NCBI GenBank assembly: GCA_030035585.1
Contig: CM057460.1
Coordinates: 130,494,714 to 130,558,713 of the forward strand
Direction of reading: 5' to 3'
DNA from: Dugong dugon
Lineage: Eukaryota > Chordata > Mammalia > Sirenia > Dugongidae
DNA: 64,000 nt
The notes below the pieces were generated by a model. It made no database searches and had not been told where the DNA came from. It was given only the letters and a program-made list of their open reading frames with translations. This document shows positions 34,646 to 46,519 of the stretch, in pieces; position 1 is the stretch's first letter; every line of letters begins with the position of its first letter. Position numbers and translations under genes: made by a program.

Positions 34646-36890
34646 AGGAGGGAACCAGTAAAATCTTACAGTAGGTTAAAGGAGAATCCTAAGAGAAACA
34701 TGTATTCAGGCAAACAAGAAAATCAGGACTCAATTGCACATCCACTGGACAAAATTCATTTGCATCTCTAGGGACAAGAGCCATTTGCAATACCAATGCT
34801 ATCAGGTTTTTTTTTTTTTTTTTACAACTTACAGAGTTTTAAAATAACTAAGTAAGCGACAATAAAAGGAATCCAATAACCCAAAGTGTATGCTAGACAA
34901 TGCCTAGTACTTCATTGAAAAGACACCTAGTGTTTTGTTTTTGTTTTTTTTTTGAGGGGGGAGACCCATTTCAAAGTCACCGTTTTTCCTCAATATGTCT
35001 TCTTTACTGTGTTGCCCTTTTCAATGAACTCATAATTTTCTGTAGGTGGCATGAAACACAGTAAATGACTTAACTTGCCACTATGGTGATGCATACCACT
35101 GGTTCGTAACCCTTGGAGTCAGGAAAATGTATATATACCAAAATTTGGATTCATTGCCAGGTTAAGGACCCCAGATATATTGAGTCTCCCAAGACTTTGA
35201 TGTATGATGGCCTTTTGTGTGACTTAAGGCCGCTTTATGGGTTAAAGTGCCTAGGACTTGTCTTTTCTTCTCTGAATGATAAGATTGCCTCCAGCTTGCT
35301 GCCGTGGTCCTTGCTCCTGACTCTTCCAGGGGAGCCCCCTGCTCACAGGTCTTATTCCTGGCTACAACTCTCTCCCCTCTACTGCACTTTTTTTTTATTT
35401 GTTTGTTGTTTGTTTGTTTGTTTGTTTGTTTTCTATCTTATTGAATTTTCCACTTAGAATTTTGAATGAGGAGGATGGTGACACAGATACATCACGAACC
35501 ATTCCAAGTTTTCCTTGCTCTTCTGGAGCGCTGTCAAATCCTGGTGTAGGAAGATCAACTCTTAGCCTGTTGACTCCTTGTAATTGTGTTTATGGTTCAT
35601 TATGGCCACTTTCTTGTCCCCAAAGCTGCCTTTTTATTAAGCCTCATTTAGATTTGGAGTTATCCAGATGCAAAAGAGCTGAGGTATTATGTTTGTTTAA
35701 AGAACTTTAATGAACAGGTCACAATAGCCAGGTATGCTCTCCAGATTGTTTTCTTTTCCATCTTTCTAATATCGGGCCAACGGGATCTAATTTGAACTAG
35801 GCAAGAATTAACAATGATATGTGCATCTGTAGTCACCATTTAAAAGTTCCAAGTATAACAAATTTGATGGGTGAAAAAATTATATGTTTCCGGGTGAGGT
35901 TGTAAAGAAAGTGACTTGAGTTCTTTGCTATATTAGTAATTTCCTAGTAAGAGTAGTTATTTGGAACATTTTTGTTAATTTTCAGATACTATCATTTTTC
36001 ATTAATTAATATTTTAAAAGTTGGGGGTTTTTTTTGGTAGATTTTTTTTTTTTTTGCCTTCCAAGCACATCTTTTCTTTCATACAGATATCAGTATATTT
36101 TCACCATCAACATTGATCTTCAACTTGTAATTATCAATGCTAAAAACAGGATTTCCCTGAATGTCAGTTTACTTTACAGCAGACATTGCTAAAATAGAGT
36201 ATCGATTAAGCCAGGGAAGGAGATATACAGACACAGAGGGAGGAAAGTAAGATAAGCAGGTATAAAATCACATTTACATCCTATTTTTATAAAACAATTG
36301 TGGATGGTTTTAACATAGTGGTTATTCTTAGTAAGTTTTTGACATATGACATAATTGTTTAATCAGTCAACAATTTACATGTATATTTCCAAACACAAGT
36401 GAATTCATTTTAATAGGTAAAGCATTGAGTCAGCGCTTTCAGAAATTTTTCATTTGAGAACATTTCCTATGCCCATTTTAGTTGCTTCCCAGGACATTCC
36501 TTGGGTTCATCCTTCTGCTACATGTTTAAAACACAGGGCCCAGCAGACATAGCGGTGGGCATGTGTTTAATCTTCCACTGCAGTTGAAGTCAGAACCATT
36601 GCACCCTGCTTTTACTCTAAATGTTTGTATCATTGTCCTCTGACATTTTCCCATTGTGTACAATGAATCTTTCCCCTTGAAAAACCTGATAGATGGCAGT
36701 AAGAGAAACCACACGCTGGAGTACATTTAAAGGGAAGAGAACCACGTATTTAGCAAGGTAAAACAAATACCTGCTTCTCTAGCTTTTAAAAACAAACGAA
36801 AACATCCACCTATGTATTTAAAACCGGTTTTGTATGCCAACATGTTTTCGTAGAGTAGTAGTTAAGTATGGTGAAGAGATGGGGAAATTG
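34646..36890. other. Intron stretch, no named transposon
   Basis: About 2.2 kb with only simple tracts: T runs at 34807-34823 and 36043-36055, and a GTTT repeat at about 35398-35431. No gene. This is one of the longer repeat-poor parts of the intron. Confidence 0.4.
35398..35431 (+). repeat. (TTTG)n microsatellite
   Basis: About eight GTTT units with one GTT interruption. Confidence 0.85.
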
Positions 36891-36894
36891 ACTT

Positions 36895-37300
36895 CTGCTT
36901 TGGTCAGAAGCACCATGTAGCCAGGCACTGTTCTAGGCCCAGGGGATAACAGTGAACACGCTATAAAGAGGCCCTGCTCTCATAGAGCTTGGATTTTAGT
37001 AGGAAGAGGCACGCAATAAAAGTTTAGGCAAATAGGGTGATTTCAGGAACCAGAAAGCATGATGGTTATAAAGGAAGTGTGATAAGTTTTATGTGGAGAG
37101 TCATTTTCTAATTTACATTAAAAAAAAAACACTCTGGCTGCTATGTGAGAAAAGATTGGAAAAGGGCTTGGGCAGAGCTGGTGTCAGTGGAAATGGAGGG
37201 AGGGAAATGGATAGAATTTAGTTAATTTGAGGGAAGGTAGAATGGAAAGAACTTGGTGATGGACTGGGTGAGGGAAAGGATGGTGTGGTGGATGACTCCC
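36895..37300 (+). repeat. Ancient L2-type repeat
   Basis: GCCAGGCACTGTTCTAGGC, GATAACAGTGAACACGC, CTCATAGAGCTTGGATTTTAG, then CTCTGGCTGCTATGTGAG and GATGACTCCCAGGTCTCTGG follow the order of a common old mammalian LINE-type repeat. I believe it is L2 but am not certain of the name. Confidence 0.5.
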
Positions 37301-37469
37301 AGGTCTCTGGCTTAGCAGATGGACGGAAGCTATGCTATTCATTGAGATAATAAAGATTGGATGAAGAACACTTTGAGGGGCAGATGGGAACCCAGGATTC
37401 AGTTGTGGACATGATGCATTTGAGATGCCTGGAAAAAGAAAAATCGTGAATGCATTTACCAAAATAAAT

Positions 37470-39140
37470 CTGGAAAAGAGTCAGGGCTGAGTTACAACTG
37501 CGGGAGTCATTCCTACATGGGTGGTATCTGCCGCCACGGGAATGGATGAGATCACACAGAGTACAGTGAAGGAAAAGGACTTGGTCCTGGACTACCTCCG
37601 AGACACGCCAGGCATTTAAGGGATCCGGTTGAGGATGTGGAACTGACAAATTAGCCTGAGCAGGAAAGGCTAAAGACAGTTAATTTGCAAGGGAAAAAAA
37701 AAAAATCATACTTCTTGACCACAGACCGTATAGGCCTGGCTAGCAACTGTCAGCCACAACCCCCATTTAGCTCAGAAAAAGCCTTCACTAATGCTGGAAA
37801 ATAAACCCACTGCATGTGTGTCTTCCCAGTGGAGGGGAGAAAGAGCTTTATCCTCATTTATGAAGATGATTGCACCAGTATAAATCCAAAGAATAAAATG
37901 AAAGTGTGAAGCTGCTATCGTGTTTCTAGAGCAGGGTTTAAAGTTCCTTAGGACAAATGTGAAAGTCTCAGAGATCAACTTCTCTGTCATGGTTCAGACT
38001 TGGCTGCCAGCAGATGGGGGCAGATCTTGCTTGGTTGGCAGCAGACTTGTCTTTTAAGCTTTCTCTTAGAAGAAGTCAAGAAGTTAAAGTGCTGCACCAT
38101 TGAGGTTTGGTTTGGTTTGGTTTCCTCTTTATAGTTGAAATTAAATAGGACACTTAGATTTCATAGGAAAAGTAACTAAGAAGAGGCATAAACTTCAAAG
38201 TCCACCTTTGGAAAAAGGAGCAGAGAGGAATCTTAGGAACCCCTTCCTCCTTCTGGTTTTAGTTATTTCACAATGTGCATGCTTCTGTCTAATAGACATT
38301 GCAGTAAATTTCACATGGGGTGTTGGGAGTATGTACCATGTTTTGATAGATTAAAAGCAAAATAACTTTTCAACTTTATGTAAAATAAATTCCAGAAATC
38401 CTAGTTTTTTGCTGTGCATATGAAAACTATTAGGGTATCCCTTCCTATCTAAATGAAGTTCATTTCTGCATTGAATTCTTCTCAAAAGTTATGCAATGGA
38501 AGATGGTCCCTGATCTGAATATGGTAATATTAACTGTATGAGTGCCATTTCCTTTGGTATAAAATTTTACGTATGAATTATCCCTTCATTCTTTTGAAAA
38601 CCGTGGAAGACTAGGAATAGAAATGGACTAGTGCTCAGTGATGAAAATATTAAAAACTTTGGAAACTTTCTATATAAAGTTGACTTTTTCTCCCTATTTT
38701 TCACTTTCCTTTTCTTTCTCTAAATATATTTTAAGTTCTTCTTTTGCAGTTTCAGTTCATGTTTTAGCAGTTTAAATGTCGACATCTATGAGGGCACCGT
38801 TTCTAGTTCAATGAAGACATTCTTTCAGTGGGGTGTTGGCACTGTATATTTATGATTAACGTTCTGCTCAGTAGGAGCCACTTTGGAGCTACCTATACTA
38901 TACACCATGAGCTTCTTTAGTCCAAAGCATCCGTTTACTCAGATATCAAGTCTAACATGACAATTCTACACTGAGGGAGTCACTTTTAAATGTCCTCCCA
39001 GCTTGAATTTGTAAATTGCTGCCTTTTGTTTTCTCATGTCTCCACACTGTTCAAACTAGAAATAGTTTTGTATCATTGGTACCCTGACTCATTCATATCT
39101 ATTGTATTTTTCACCCTTTTATCTCCCACTACCCAGTGAC
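37470..39140. other. Intron stretch, no named transposon
   Basis: About 1.7 kb without a recognised repeat or gene, a candidate place for conserved non-coding sequence but with no direct sign of it. Confidence 0.4.
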
Positions 39141-39142
39141 TA

Positions 39143-39355
39143 GGAGCCCTGGTGGTCCAGTTGTTAAGCACTTGGCTGCTAACTAAAAGACTGGCGGTTC
39201 AAATCCACCAGCCACTCCACGGGTGAAAGATGTAACAGTCTGCTTCTGTAAAGATTACAGCCTTGGAAACCCAGAAACCCTATGGGGCAATTCTACTGTC
39301 TCATAGGGTTGCCTTGAGTCAAAATCGACTCAACAGCACACAATGACAATGAACG
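39143..39355 (+). mobile_element. AfroSINE, long form
   Basis: GGAGCCCTGGTGGTCCAG start, GGCGGTTCAAATCCACC B box and the middle segment GTAAAGATTACAGCCTTGG. Flanks ACCCAGTGACTA and ACCCAATGACCA are a target duplication with two changes. The 3' tail has degenerated. Confidence 0.85.
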
Positions 39356-39640
39356 ACCCAATGACCACTTTCCAGCATCCAGGCCCAGGCTCATACACTG
39401 GCATATGCAAAAAGAACAGCTGTCCCTGAAACCAAAGGTGGAGGGCAGAGCCAGGGCATTGTAGCTCTGAGGACCTGGGAGAAAAGAGAGGAAGCACGGC
39501 TGCAGGGGAGTAACTTTCAGATTGCTACATGCACTGAGTGCAGGAGAATTGTGGTAGGGAAAATTAAACTTGGTTTGGGGAGTAAATATTTTTTGAGAAT
39601 TTTCACTGAACCAGACTCTAAGCTAGTAGCATCACATACC

Positions 39641-39868
39641 AAAAAAATAAAAACCAAGCTCCTTGCCATTGAGGCGATTCCAACTCATAGAGACCGTATA
39701 GCACAGAGCAGAACTGCCCCACAGGGTTTCTTAAGCTGTAGTCTTAGTGGAAGCAGACTGGCACATCTTTCTTCTTTTTGCATCCTGCAGAGCAGCTGAT
39801 GAGTTCAAACCACTGACCTTTAGGTTAGCGGCAGAGCACTTAACCACTGCACCACCAGGGTTCCTTTT
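39641..39868 (-). mobile_element. AfroSINE, long form
   Basis: Antisense; CAAGCTCCTTGCCATTG at the left, CCACTGCACCACCAGGG at the right. GCATCAC on both sides (39629 and 39870) is a short remnant of the target duplication. Confidence 0.82.
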
Positions 39869-40445
39869 GGCATCACGTGTACTGTCTCATTAATATCGTA
39901 TACATTTAACTATTATGTGTATCTAAAACATCTCTCAAATTAAGAGTTAGAAGAGTTCCAAAAGTAAATGCCAACCATCAGCTTTTTCAGCATACGTTGT
40001 TCATGCAGCACATTTCATTAGCTCATGAAGTACGGTTATTTCCTCAAAACATATAAAAAGTTCAAAAGAACAATGGCCATTCATCACAAAGGGCTCTCCA
40101 GGGAATATTCATTTCCAAAACTCAACTTCTGGGAGTTGAAATTCAGGGTGGTTAGGACGGCCCAATTGGTGGGTGGTGGCCAGTGTTTTGGGAATTTTGG
40201 CTTATCATAAATGTGTTATGAAGCAGCATGTTCCTCCTCATTTTCTTCCATGAATTTGCCGTTTCACTCACTATCATAGCTTCTTTGCCATTTACCCTTC
40301 TTGCATTTAAATGGGTTTCTGTAAATTGATTTTGGTTGCTGTTACTTAGAGGACAGTTGTGGAGTTGATTTTATATTTTTGGTGTGTTTCTTATAAGATT
40401 AAACTAGGGAAAATTGCATAAAAGCATATTACCTCATGAAACATA

Positions 40446-40596
40446 AACCTGTTACCATGGAGTCGATTCTGACTCATAGTGAGCCTATAGGACAGGGTAG
40501 AACTGCCCCATAGGGTTTCCAAGGAGCAGCTGGTGGATTCAAACTGCCAACCTTTTGGTTAGCAGCCAAATGCTTAACCACTGTGCCACCAGGGCT
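40446..40596 (-). mobile_element. AfroSINE, short form
   Basis: Antisense, deletion signature TTTCCAAGGAGCAGCTGG. A perfect 14-bp direct repeat, CCTCATGAAACATA, lies at 40432-40445 and 40597-40610; the first two bases may belong to the SINE. One of the cleanest insertions of the window. Confidence 0.92.
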
Positions 40597-40688
40597 CCTC
40601 ATGAAACATACTACTTTTATAATCAAACTGCTATTTTTAAAAAAGGTTATCACCTTTAACTTCTAAAGAAAATGTTGACTATGTAGTG

Positions 40689-40883
40689 GTGTTGTGTGCC
40701 ATCAAGTCGGTTCCAACTCATAGTGACTCTATAGAGTAGAACTGCCCCATAGGGTTTCCTACACTGTAAACTTTATGGGAGCAGGTCACCAGGTCTTTCT
40801 CCCATGGAGCAGCTAGTGCATTCAAACTGCCGACCTTTTGATTAGCAGTCGAGTACTTAACCATTGTGCCACCAGGGCTTCTT
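40689..40883 (-). mobile_element. AfroSINE, long form, with inverted flanks
   Basis: Antisense long form (GTGTGCCATCAAGTCGG to CCATTGTGCCACCAGGGC). Instead of a direct repeat it is bordered by a perfect 11-bp inverted repeat: ACTATGTAGTG at 40678-40688 and CACTACATAGT at 40884-40894. Confidence 0.85.
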
Positions 40884-40902
40884 CACTACATAGTAAAACA
40901 AA

Positions 40903-41102
40903 AAAACAAACCCGTTGCTGTCGAGTCAATTCTGACTCGTAGTGAACCTGTAGGACAGAGTAGAACTGCTCCCATAGGATTTCCAAGGCTATAAATCTTT
41001 ACAGAAACAGACTGCCACATCTTTGTCCCATGGAGCAGCTTGTGGGTTCCAACTGCCAATCTTTAGCGGCCGAGCACTTAACCACTGCACTACCAGGGCT
41101 CC
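40903..41102 (-). mobile_element. AfroSINE, long form
   Basis: Antisense; ACCCGTTGCTGTCGAGTC at the left, ACCACTGCACTACCAGGG at the right. It sits directly before the 3' tail of the RTE that starts at 41112, in the same orientation. Confidence 0.87.
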
Positions 41103-41111
41103 TTTATAACG

Positions 41112-44100
41112 TTTTTGTTAGGTGTCATTAAGTCGGTTCCTACTCATAGTGACCTCATGTACAACAGAATGAAACACTACCCGGTCCTGCTCCATCCTTA
41201 CAAGCTTTGCTGTGTTTCAGCCCTTTGTTGCAGCCATTATGTCAGCCCATCTCATTGAGAGACTTCCTCTGTTTCACTGACCCTCTACTTTATCAAGCAT
41301 AATGTCCTTCTCCAGGGACTGGTTCCTCCTGATAACATATCCAAAGTAGATGAAGTGAAGTCTCATCATCTCACTTCTAATAAGCATTCTGTTTGTGCTT
41401 TTTCCAAGACAGATTTGTTATTTCTTCTGGCAGTCATGGTATATTCAATATTCTTCACCAACACCAAAGGCATCAATTCTTCTTTGGTCTTCCTTATTCA
41501 CTGTCCAACTTTTACATGCATATGAGGCGATTAAAAACACCATGGCTTGGGTCAGGTGCACTTTAGGCCTCAAGGTGACCATGGCTTGGGTGAAGCATAC
41601 CTTACTCCTCAAGATAACTTTGCTTTTTAACCTTTTTGGAGCAGATTTGCCCAATGCAATACGTCATTTGATTTCTTGACTGCTGCTTCCATGGGTGTTG
41701 ATTGTGGATCCAAGTAAAATGAAATCCTTGACCATGTTAGTATTTTCTCCATTTATCATGATGTTGCTTATTGGTCCAATTGTGAGGATTTTTGTTTTCT
41801 TTATATTGAGGTGTAATCCATACTGAAGGCTATAGTCTTTGATCTTCGTCAGTAAGTTCTTCAAGTCCTTTTTGCTTTCAAGCAAGCAAGGTTGTGTTAT
41901 CTGCATATCGCAGATTGTTAATGAGTCTTCCTCCAATCCTGATGCCACATTCTTCTTCCTATAGCCCAGCTTCTTGGATTACTTGCTCAGCATACAGATT
42001 GAATAAGTATGGTGAAAGGATACAACCTGACACCCTCTTTTTATGATTTTAAACCATGCAGTATCCCCTTGTTCTGTTCAAACAACTACCTCTTGGTCTA
42101 TGTACGGTTTCTACATGAGCACAATTTAAGTATTTTGGAACTCCCTTTCTTTGCAATGTTATCCATAATTTGTTATGATCCACACAGTTGAATGCCTTTG
42201 CATAGTTGATAAAACACAGGTATACATCTTTCTGGTATTTTCTGCTTTCAGCCAAGATCCATCTGAAATAAGTAATGATATCCCGTGTTCTACGTCCTCT
42301 TTTGAATCTGACTTGAATTTCTCGCCTTTTCCTGTCCATATACTGCTGCAACTGTTTTTGAATTACCTTCAGCATAATTTTCCTGATGTGTGATATTAAT
42401 GATATTGTTCAATAATTCCTACATTCTGTTGGCTCCCCTTTCTTTGGAATGGACACAAATGTAAATCTCTTCCAGTGTGTTGGCCAGGTAGCTGTCTTCC
42501 AGATTTCTTGGCATAGACGAGTGAGCGCTTCCAGCATTGCAACCGTTTGTTGAAACATCTGAATTGGTATTCCATACATTTCTGGAACCTTGTTTTTCAC
42601 CAGTGCCTTCAGTGCAGCTTGGATTTCTTCCTTCAGTACCATCTGTTCTTGATCATATCTTTTGATGCTTCCTGCACTGTTCAATTTTTTTGCCCATAGA
42701 ATCCTTCAGTATTTCACTAATTTTTTCCTTCATTTCTTTCAGCTTGAGCAATGCGAGTGTGTTCTTCCCTTTTGATTTTCTTACTCCTGTCTTTGCATAT
42801 TTCATTATAATATTTTACTTTTTCCTCTCGAGCCACCCGTTGAAATCTTGTGTTCAGTTCTTTTACTTCATCATTTCTTCCTTTTGCTTTAGCTACTCTA
42901 CTCAAGAGCAAGTTTCAGAATCTCTTCTGACATCCATTTTGTTCTTTTTTTCTTCTTTTCTATTTTTCTAGTGACCTTTTTGCTTTTATCATGTTTGATG
43001 TCATCCCACAACTCATCTGGTCTTTGGTCATTAGTGTTCATTGTGTCAAATTATTCTTGAGATGGTCTTTAAATTTAGGTAGGATATACTCAAGGTCATA
43101 GTTTGGCTCTGATGAACTTGTTTTAATTTTCTTCGGCTTCAACTTGAACTTACATATGAGCAATTGAGAGACTGTTCCCTAATCAGCCCCTGGTCTTGTT
43201 CTGACTGATGATATTGAGCTTTTCCATCATCTCTTTCCACAGATGTAGTTGATTTGATTCCTGTGTATTCCATCCAGTGAGGTTCACGTGTATAGTCACA
43301 GTTTATGTTGTTGAAAAAAAAATTTGCAAAATATTTACAGTGAAGAAGTCGTTGGTCTTGCAAAATTCTATCTTGTGATTTCCATCATTGTTTCTGCCAC
43401 TAAGGCCATATTTTCCCATTACCATTCCTTCTTCTTTGTTTCCAGCATTTGCATTCCAATCACCAGTAATTATCAATGCATCTTGATTTCATGTTTGATC
43501 AATTTTAGACTGTAGAAGTTGATAAAAATCTTCAGTTTCTTCTTTGGCATTAGTGGTTGTTGTGTAAATTCGAATAGTAGTCGTTTTAACTGGCCTTCCT
43601 TGTAGGCATATAGATATTATCCTGTCACTGACAGGGTTGTATTTCAGGGTAGATCTTGAAATATTCTTTTCTACGAGGAATGCGACGCCATTTCTCTTCA
43701 AGTTGTCATTCCCAGATAGTAGACCATATGATTGTCCGATTCATAACGGCTAGTACCACTCCATTTCAGCTCATTAATCTGTAGGATATCGATCTTCAAG
43801 CATTCCATTTCATTTTGGACAACTTCTAATTTTCCTTGATTCATACTTCGTACATTCCACGTTCTGATTATTAATAGATGTTTGCAGCTGTTTCTTCTCA
43901 TTTTGAGTCATGCCACAGCAGCAAATGAAGGTCCCAAAATCTTGACTTCATCCATGTCGTTAAGATCAACTCTACTTTCAGGAGGCAGCTCTTCCCCAGT
44001 GGTATTTTGAGTTCTTTCCAACCTGAGGGGCTCATCTTCCAGCACTATATCAGACAGTGTTCAGCTGTTGTCCATAATGTTTTCACTGGCCAGTTTTTTT

Positions 44101-44271
44101 AGAAGTAGATCTCCAGATCCTTTTTCCCAGTCTGTTTCAGTCTGAAAGATCCACTGAAACCTGGCCACCATGGCTGACCCTGCTGGTATTTGAAATACCA
44201 ATGGCATAGCTTCCAGCATCACAGCAACACACAAGCCAGCACAGTACGACAAACTGCCAGATGAGTGGTGG
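41112..44271 (-). mobile_element. RTE (BovB-type) LINE, near full length, broken
   Basis: About 3.16 kb, antisense to TNFAIP8. Read on the minus strand: 5' end near CCACCACTCATCTGG; an endonuclease-like part at 43901-43489 (TWNVRSMNQGKLEVVQNEME; NEMECLKIDILQI); a reverse transcriptase part at 42684-42049 (LCQEIWKTATWP; FINYAKAFNCVDHNKLW); the C-terminal part at 41948-41445; and the 3' end near AGGTGTCATTAAGTCGG. The domain order, endonuclease then RT, is that of BovB/RTE ORF2. The frame is interrupted many times and split over several short frames in different registers, so it makes no protein. It ends about 240 bp upstream of TNFAIP8 exon 2. Confidence 0.88.
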
Positions 44272-44463
44272 TCCTTTACAATAGAAGGTATCATGTACTT
44301 GACTTGGCAACCCCAGATACACAATCACCCAGAAATGTAGAAAGTATTTTTTAGATCTTTTCTGAAGAGACTAATATTGGTAGATAGGAGGCAAACCACA
44401 AATAGTAAAGAAAATGAGAAAAAAAATTCTCATTTTTTGAATTACCTGTTTTGTAATTTGCTT

Positions 44464-44509
44464 CTCTAACTGATATTTACTGATCTTTTATTCTTTTCTC
44501 TGTTTTTAG
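44464..44509 (+). promoter_or_regulatory. TNFAIP8: Branch point, polypyrimidine tract and acceptor of TNFAIP8 exon 2
   Basis: A candidate branch point CTCTAAC lies at 44464-44470. A pyrimidine-rich stretch, TTCTTTTCTCTGTTTTTAG, leads to the AG at 44508-44509. This is a strong acceptor and fixes the exon start at 44510. Confidence 0.85.
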
Positions 44510-45075
44510 TGGCCACAGATGTGTTTAATTCCAAAAACCTGGCTGTTCAGGCACAAAAGAAGATCTTGGGTAAAATGGTGTCCAAATCCATCGCCACCAC
44601 CTTAATAGACGACACGAGCAGTGAGGTTTTAGATGAGCTCTACAGAGTGACCAAGGAGTACACCCAAAACAAGAAGGAGGCAGAGAAAATCATCAAAAAC
44701 CTCATCAAAACAGTCATCAAGCTGGCCATTCTTTACAGGAATAATCAATTTAATCAAGATGAGCTGGCACTCATGGAGAAATTTAAGAAGAAAGTTCATC
44801 AGCTTGCTATGACAGTGGTCAGCTTCCATCAGGTGGATTACACCTTTGACCGGAATGTGTTGTCTAAGCTGCTAAATGAATGCAGGGATATGCTCCACCA
44901 AATCATTCAGCGTCACCTCACCGCAAAGTCACATGGACGGGTTAATAATGTCTTCGATCATTTTTCAAATTGTGAATTTTTGGCTGCCTTGTATAATCCC
45001 TTTGGAAACTTTAAACCCCACCTACAAAAACTTTGTGATGGTGTCAACAAAATGTTGGATGAAGAGAACATATGA
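44510..45075 (+). CDS. TNFAIP8: TNFAIP8 main coding exon (residues 11-198)
   Basis: TNF-alpha-induced protein 8, founding member of the TIPE family, a cytoplasmic, NF-kB-inducible regulator of apoptosis, inflammation and phosphoinositide signalling. The exon starts with TG, which completes a Val codon with the last base of exon 1, and reads [20 protein letters not shown] to [15 protein letters not shown] and TGA. With exon 1 the protein has 198 residues, the same as human from memory. It is all alpha-helical in the family structures; the amphipathic helices (for example [20 protein letters not shown] and [17 protein letters not shown]) that form the hydrophobic lipid-binding cavity of the TIPE fold are all present. 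The lysine-rich N-terminal helix is intact. I see only a few conservative differences from human (for example [18 protein letters not shown]). No break, so it appears functional. The whole body is in one exon, as is typical of the gene. Confidence 0.97.
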
Positions 45076-46245
45076 GCATATGAGTTAAGATTGTGACTGC
45101 TCGCGATTTATTTGAAGATGGAGCACTGCTGACTTATGAAGGAAAAAAGAATTTTTTTTAAAGATTACACATGTTTCAGAAAGACTTTCCCCAATTCAGT
45201 TGTCAAGCATTAGTGATAATGCTTTTATGGGGCATGTTTTATTTGAAGAAAAGCATATTTCCAAAAATTCTAGTGAAAAGTTTCCTAATGGTTAACAGAT
45301 TATGGGGAAAATGTGTGGTTGGATAATTCAAATGTAGAGTTATACAAAGAAAGATAAGTATGGTTCCAAACCTCAAGAGGTCTTTTTTCAGGCAGTTGTT
45401 GTATTGGTAGTGCATCGGATATTTCTAACATGTACAAAGTTACGTATTTTGATTCATTTCTGTTCCTTACTATGTATATGTGCCTCTTTTAAAAAGCCAA
45501 CAGCTTTCTCCTGCTGTTACTACTCCTTTAGAAGTAATTCCATTTTCACGTTTACCTCAATCCTTTCGTTAAAGTTTTTGTCATTGACATTCAAGAATTA
45601 AGTCTGAGGCCATCAAAATGAACCCTCAGAAGAATAGAAAACTGCTCATCTGAAATCATCACTGTGGAAATGAACTATATTGGACATTGTCAGTAATGGC
45701 CAAAGTAAGAATATGCTTCTGGAATTGAGTACTGTTTTTTAAACCAGTGGTGATACTTAAATTCCCAGAAATGTAATATATCATTGCCTCAAAATGCATG
45801 GTTAAAGCTTAACTTTCATGTTATCTTGAAAATGTGCTAATGAAATCTTTCATTTTTCATACAAGTTTCAAATATAATAGACAAAGCGACAGTCTAGATT
45901 GTGCTTGATATTGGGATAATACAAAGTAAGTGGTATTAAGAAAAAGAAGACAATCTTCATTTTAGGGAAAAACCCACCAAAATAATAGGGGGAGTAGGGG
46001 CAAAAGAGAAGAAAGGATATTGCTACAGAATAAGCATGAAAATGAATGCATTTCAAATGTTTAAGAAGATCCCATAGGTAAAGAATGTCCCTTTTTTATT
46101 TAACTGATAAGGTTTTTGCTATTTTGTTATTTGCTATTTTGATGAGTAAACCAAAGAATATTTACATTTTAAGCCGTTTGTGTGTTGTTTCTATATAATT
46201 TCATGGTGTGAATGATAAAGTAAGCACTTGTTTATTTTGTAAAAA
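45076..46245 (+). terminator. TNFAIP8: TNFAIP8 3'UTR and likely polyadenylation region
   Basis: About 1.2 kb of AT-rich, transposon-free sequence follows the stop. No canonical AATAAA is well placed near its end. The best candidate is the variant hexamer GATAAA at about 46213-46218 (context GAATGATAAAGTAAGC), followed by a T/G-rich stretch (TTGTTTATTTTGT). Possible AU-rich elements (ATTTA-like) occur near 45105 and 46095. The end is therefore an estimate; the absence of insertions fits a conserved UTR. Confidence 0.6.
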
Positions 46246-46472
46246 AAAAATGGATACCTGCAGGCCAACTGTGTCATCTAAGAAATAACAGATCCAACCA
46301 CCAGCACTAAATAGTTACCTTGCCACTATGTCTATGCTTTAGTGTACTTTTGCCTTGAATCTGCCCTACCTCCCAGAATACTGACATTAAAATAGTAGTT
46401 CACCGGGAAGTTCCCCAAACTGGAAATTCCAGAAGTTGAAATTTGTTTTAATCCGCTACAGCCTAGAGGTCA

Positions 46473-46519
46473 GTCTCTCTGGGCCCCCCCACTGGCTTGG
46501 CTAAGCCAGGCAGAGAGAC
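46473..46519. repeat. Compound hairpin downstream of TNFAIP8
   Basis: Outer arms GTCTCTCTG (46473-46481) and CAGAGAGAC (46511-46519); inner arms CTGGCTT (46492-46498) and AAGCCAG (46503-46509) with a GGCT loop. A one-sided bulge of ten bases, mostly C, separates the stems. Sixteen base pairs in 47 nt. Confidence 0.75.

Noticed and set aside
44509-45075. A frame starting with GTG at 44509 as the TNFAIP8 start
   Set aside because: 44509 is the last base of the intron acceptor AG. The Val codon at the junction is made by splicing, not by that genomic GTG.
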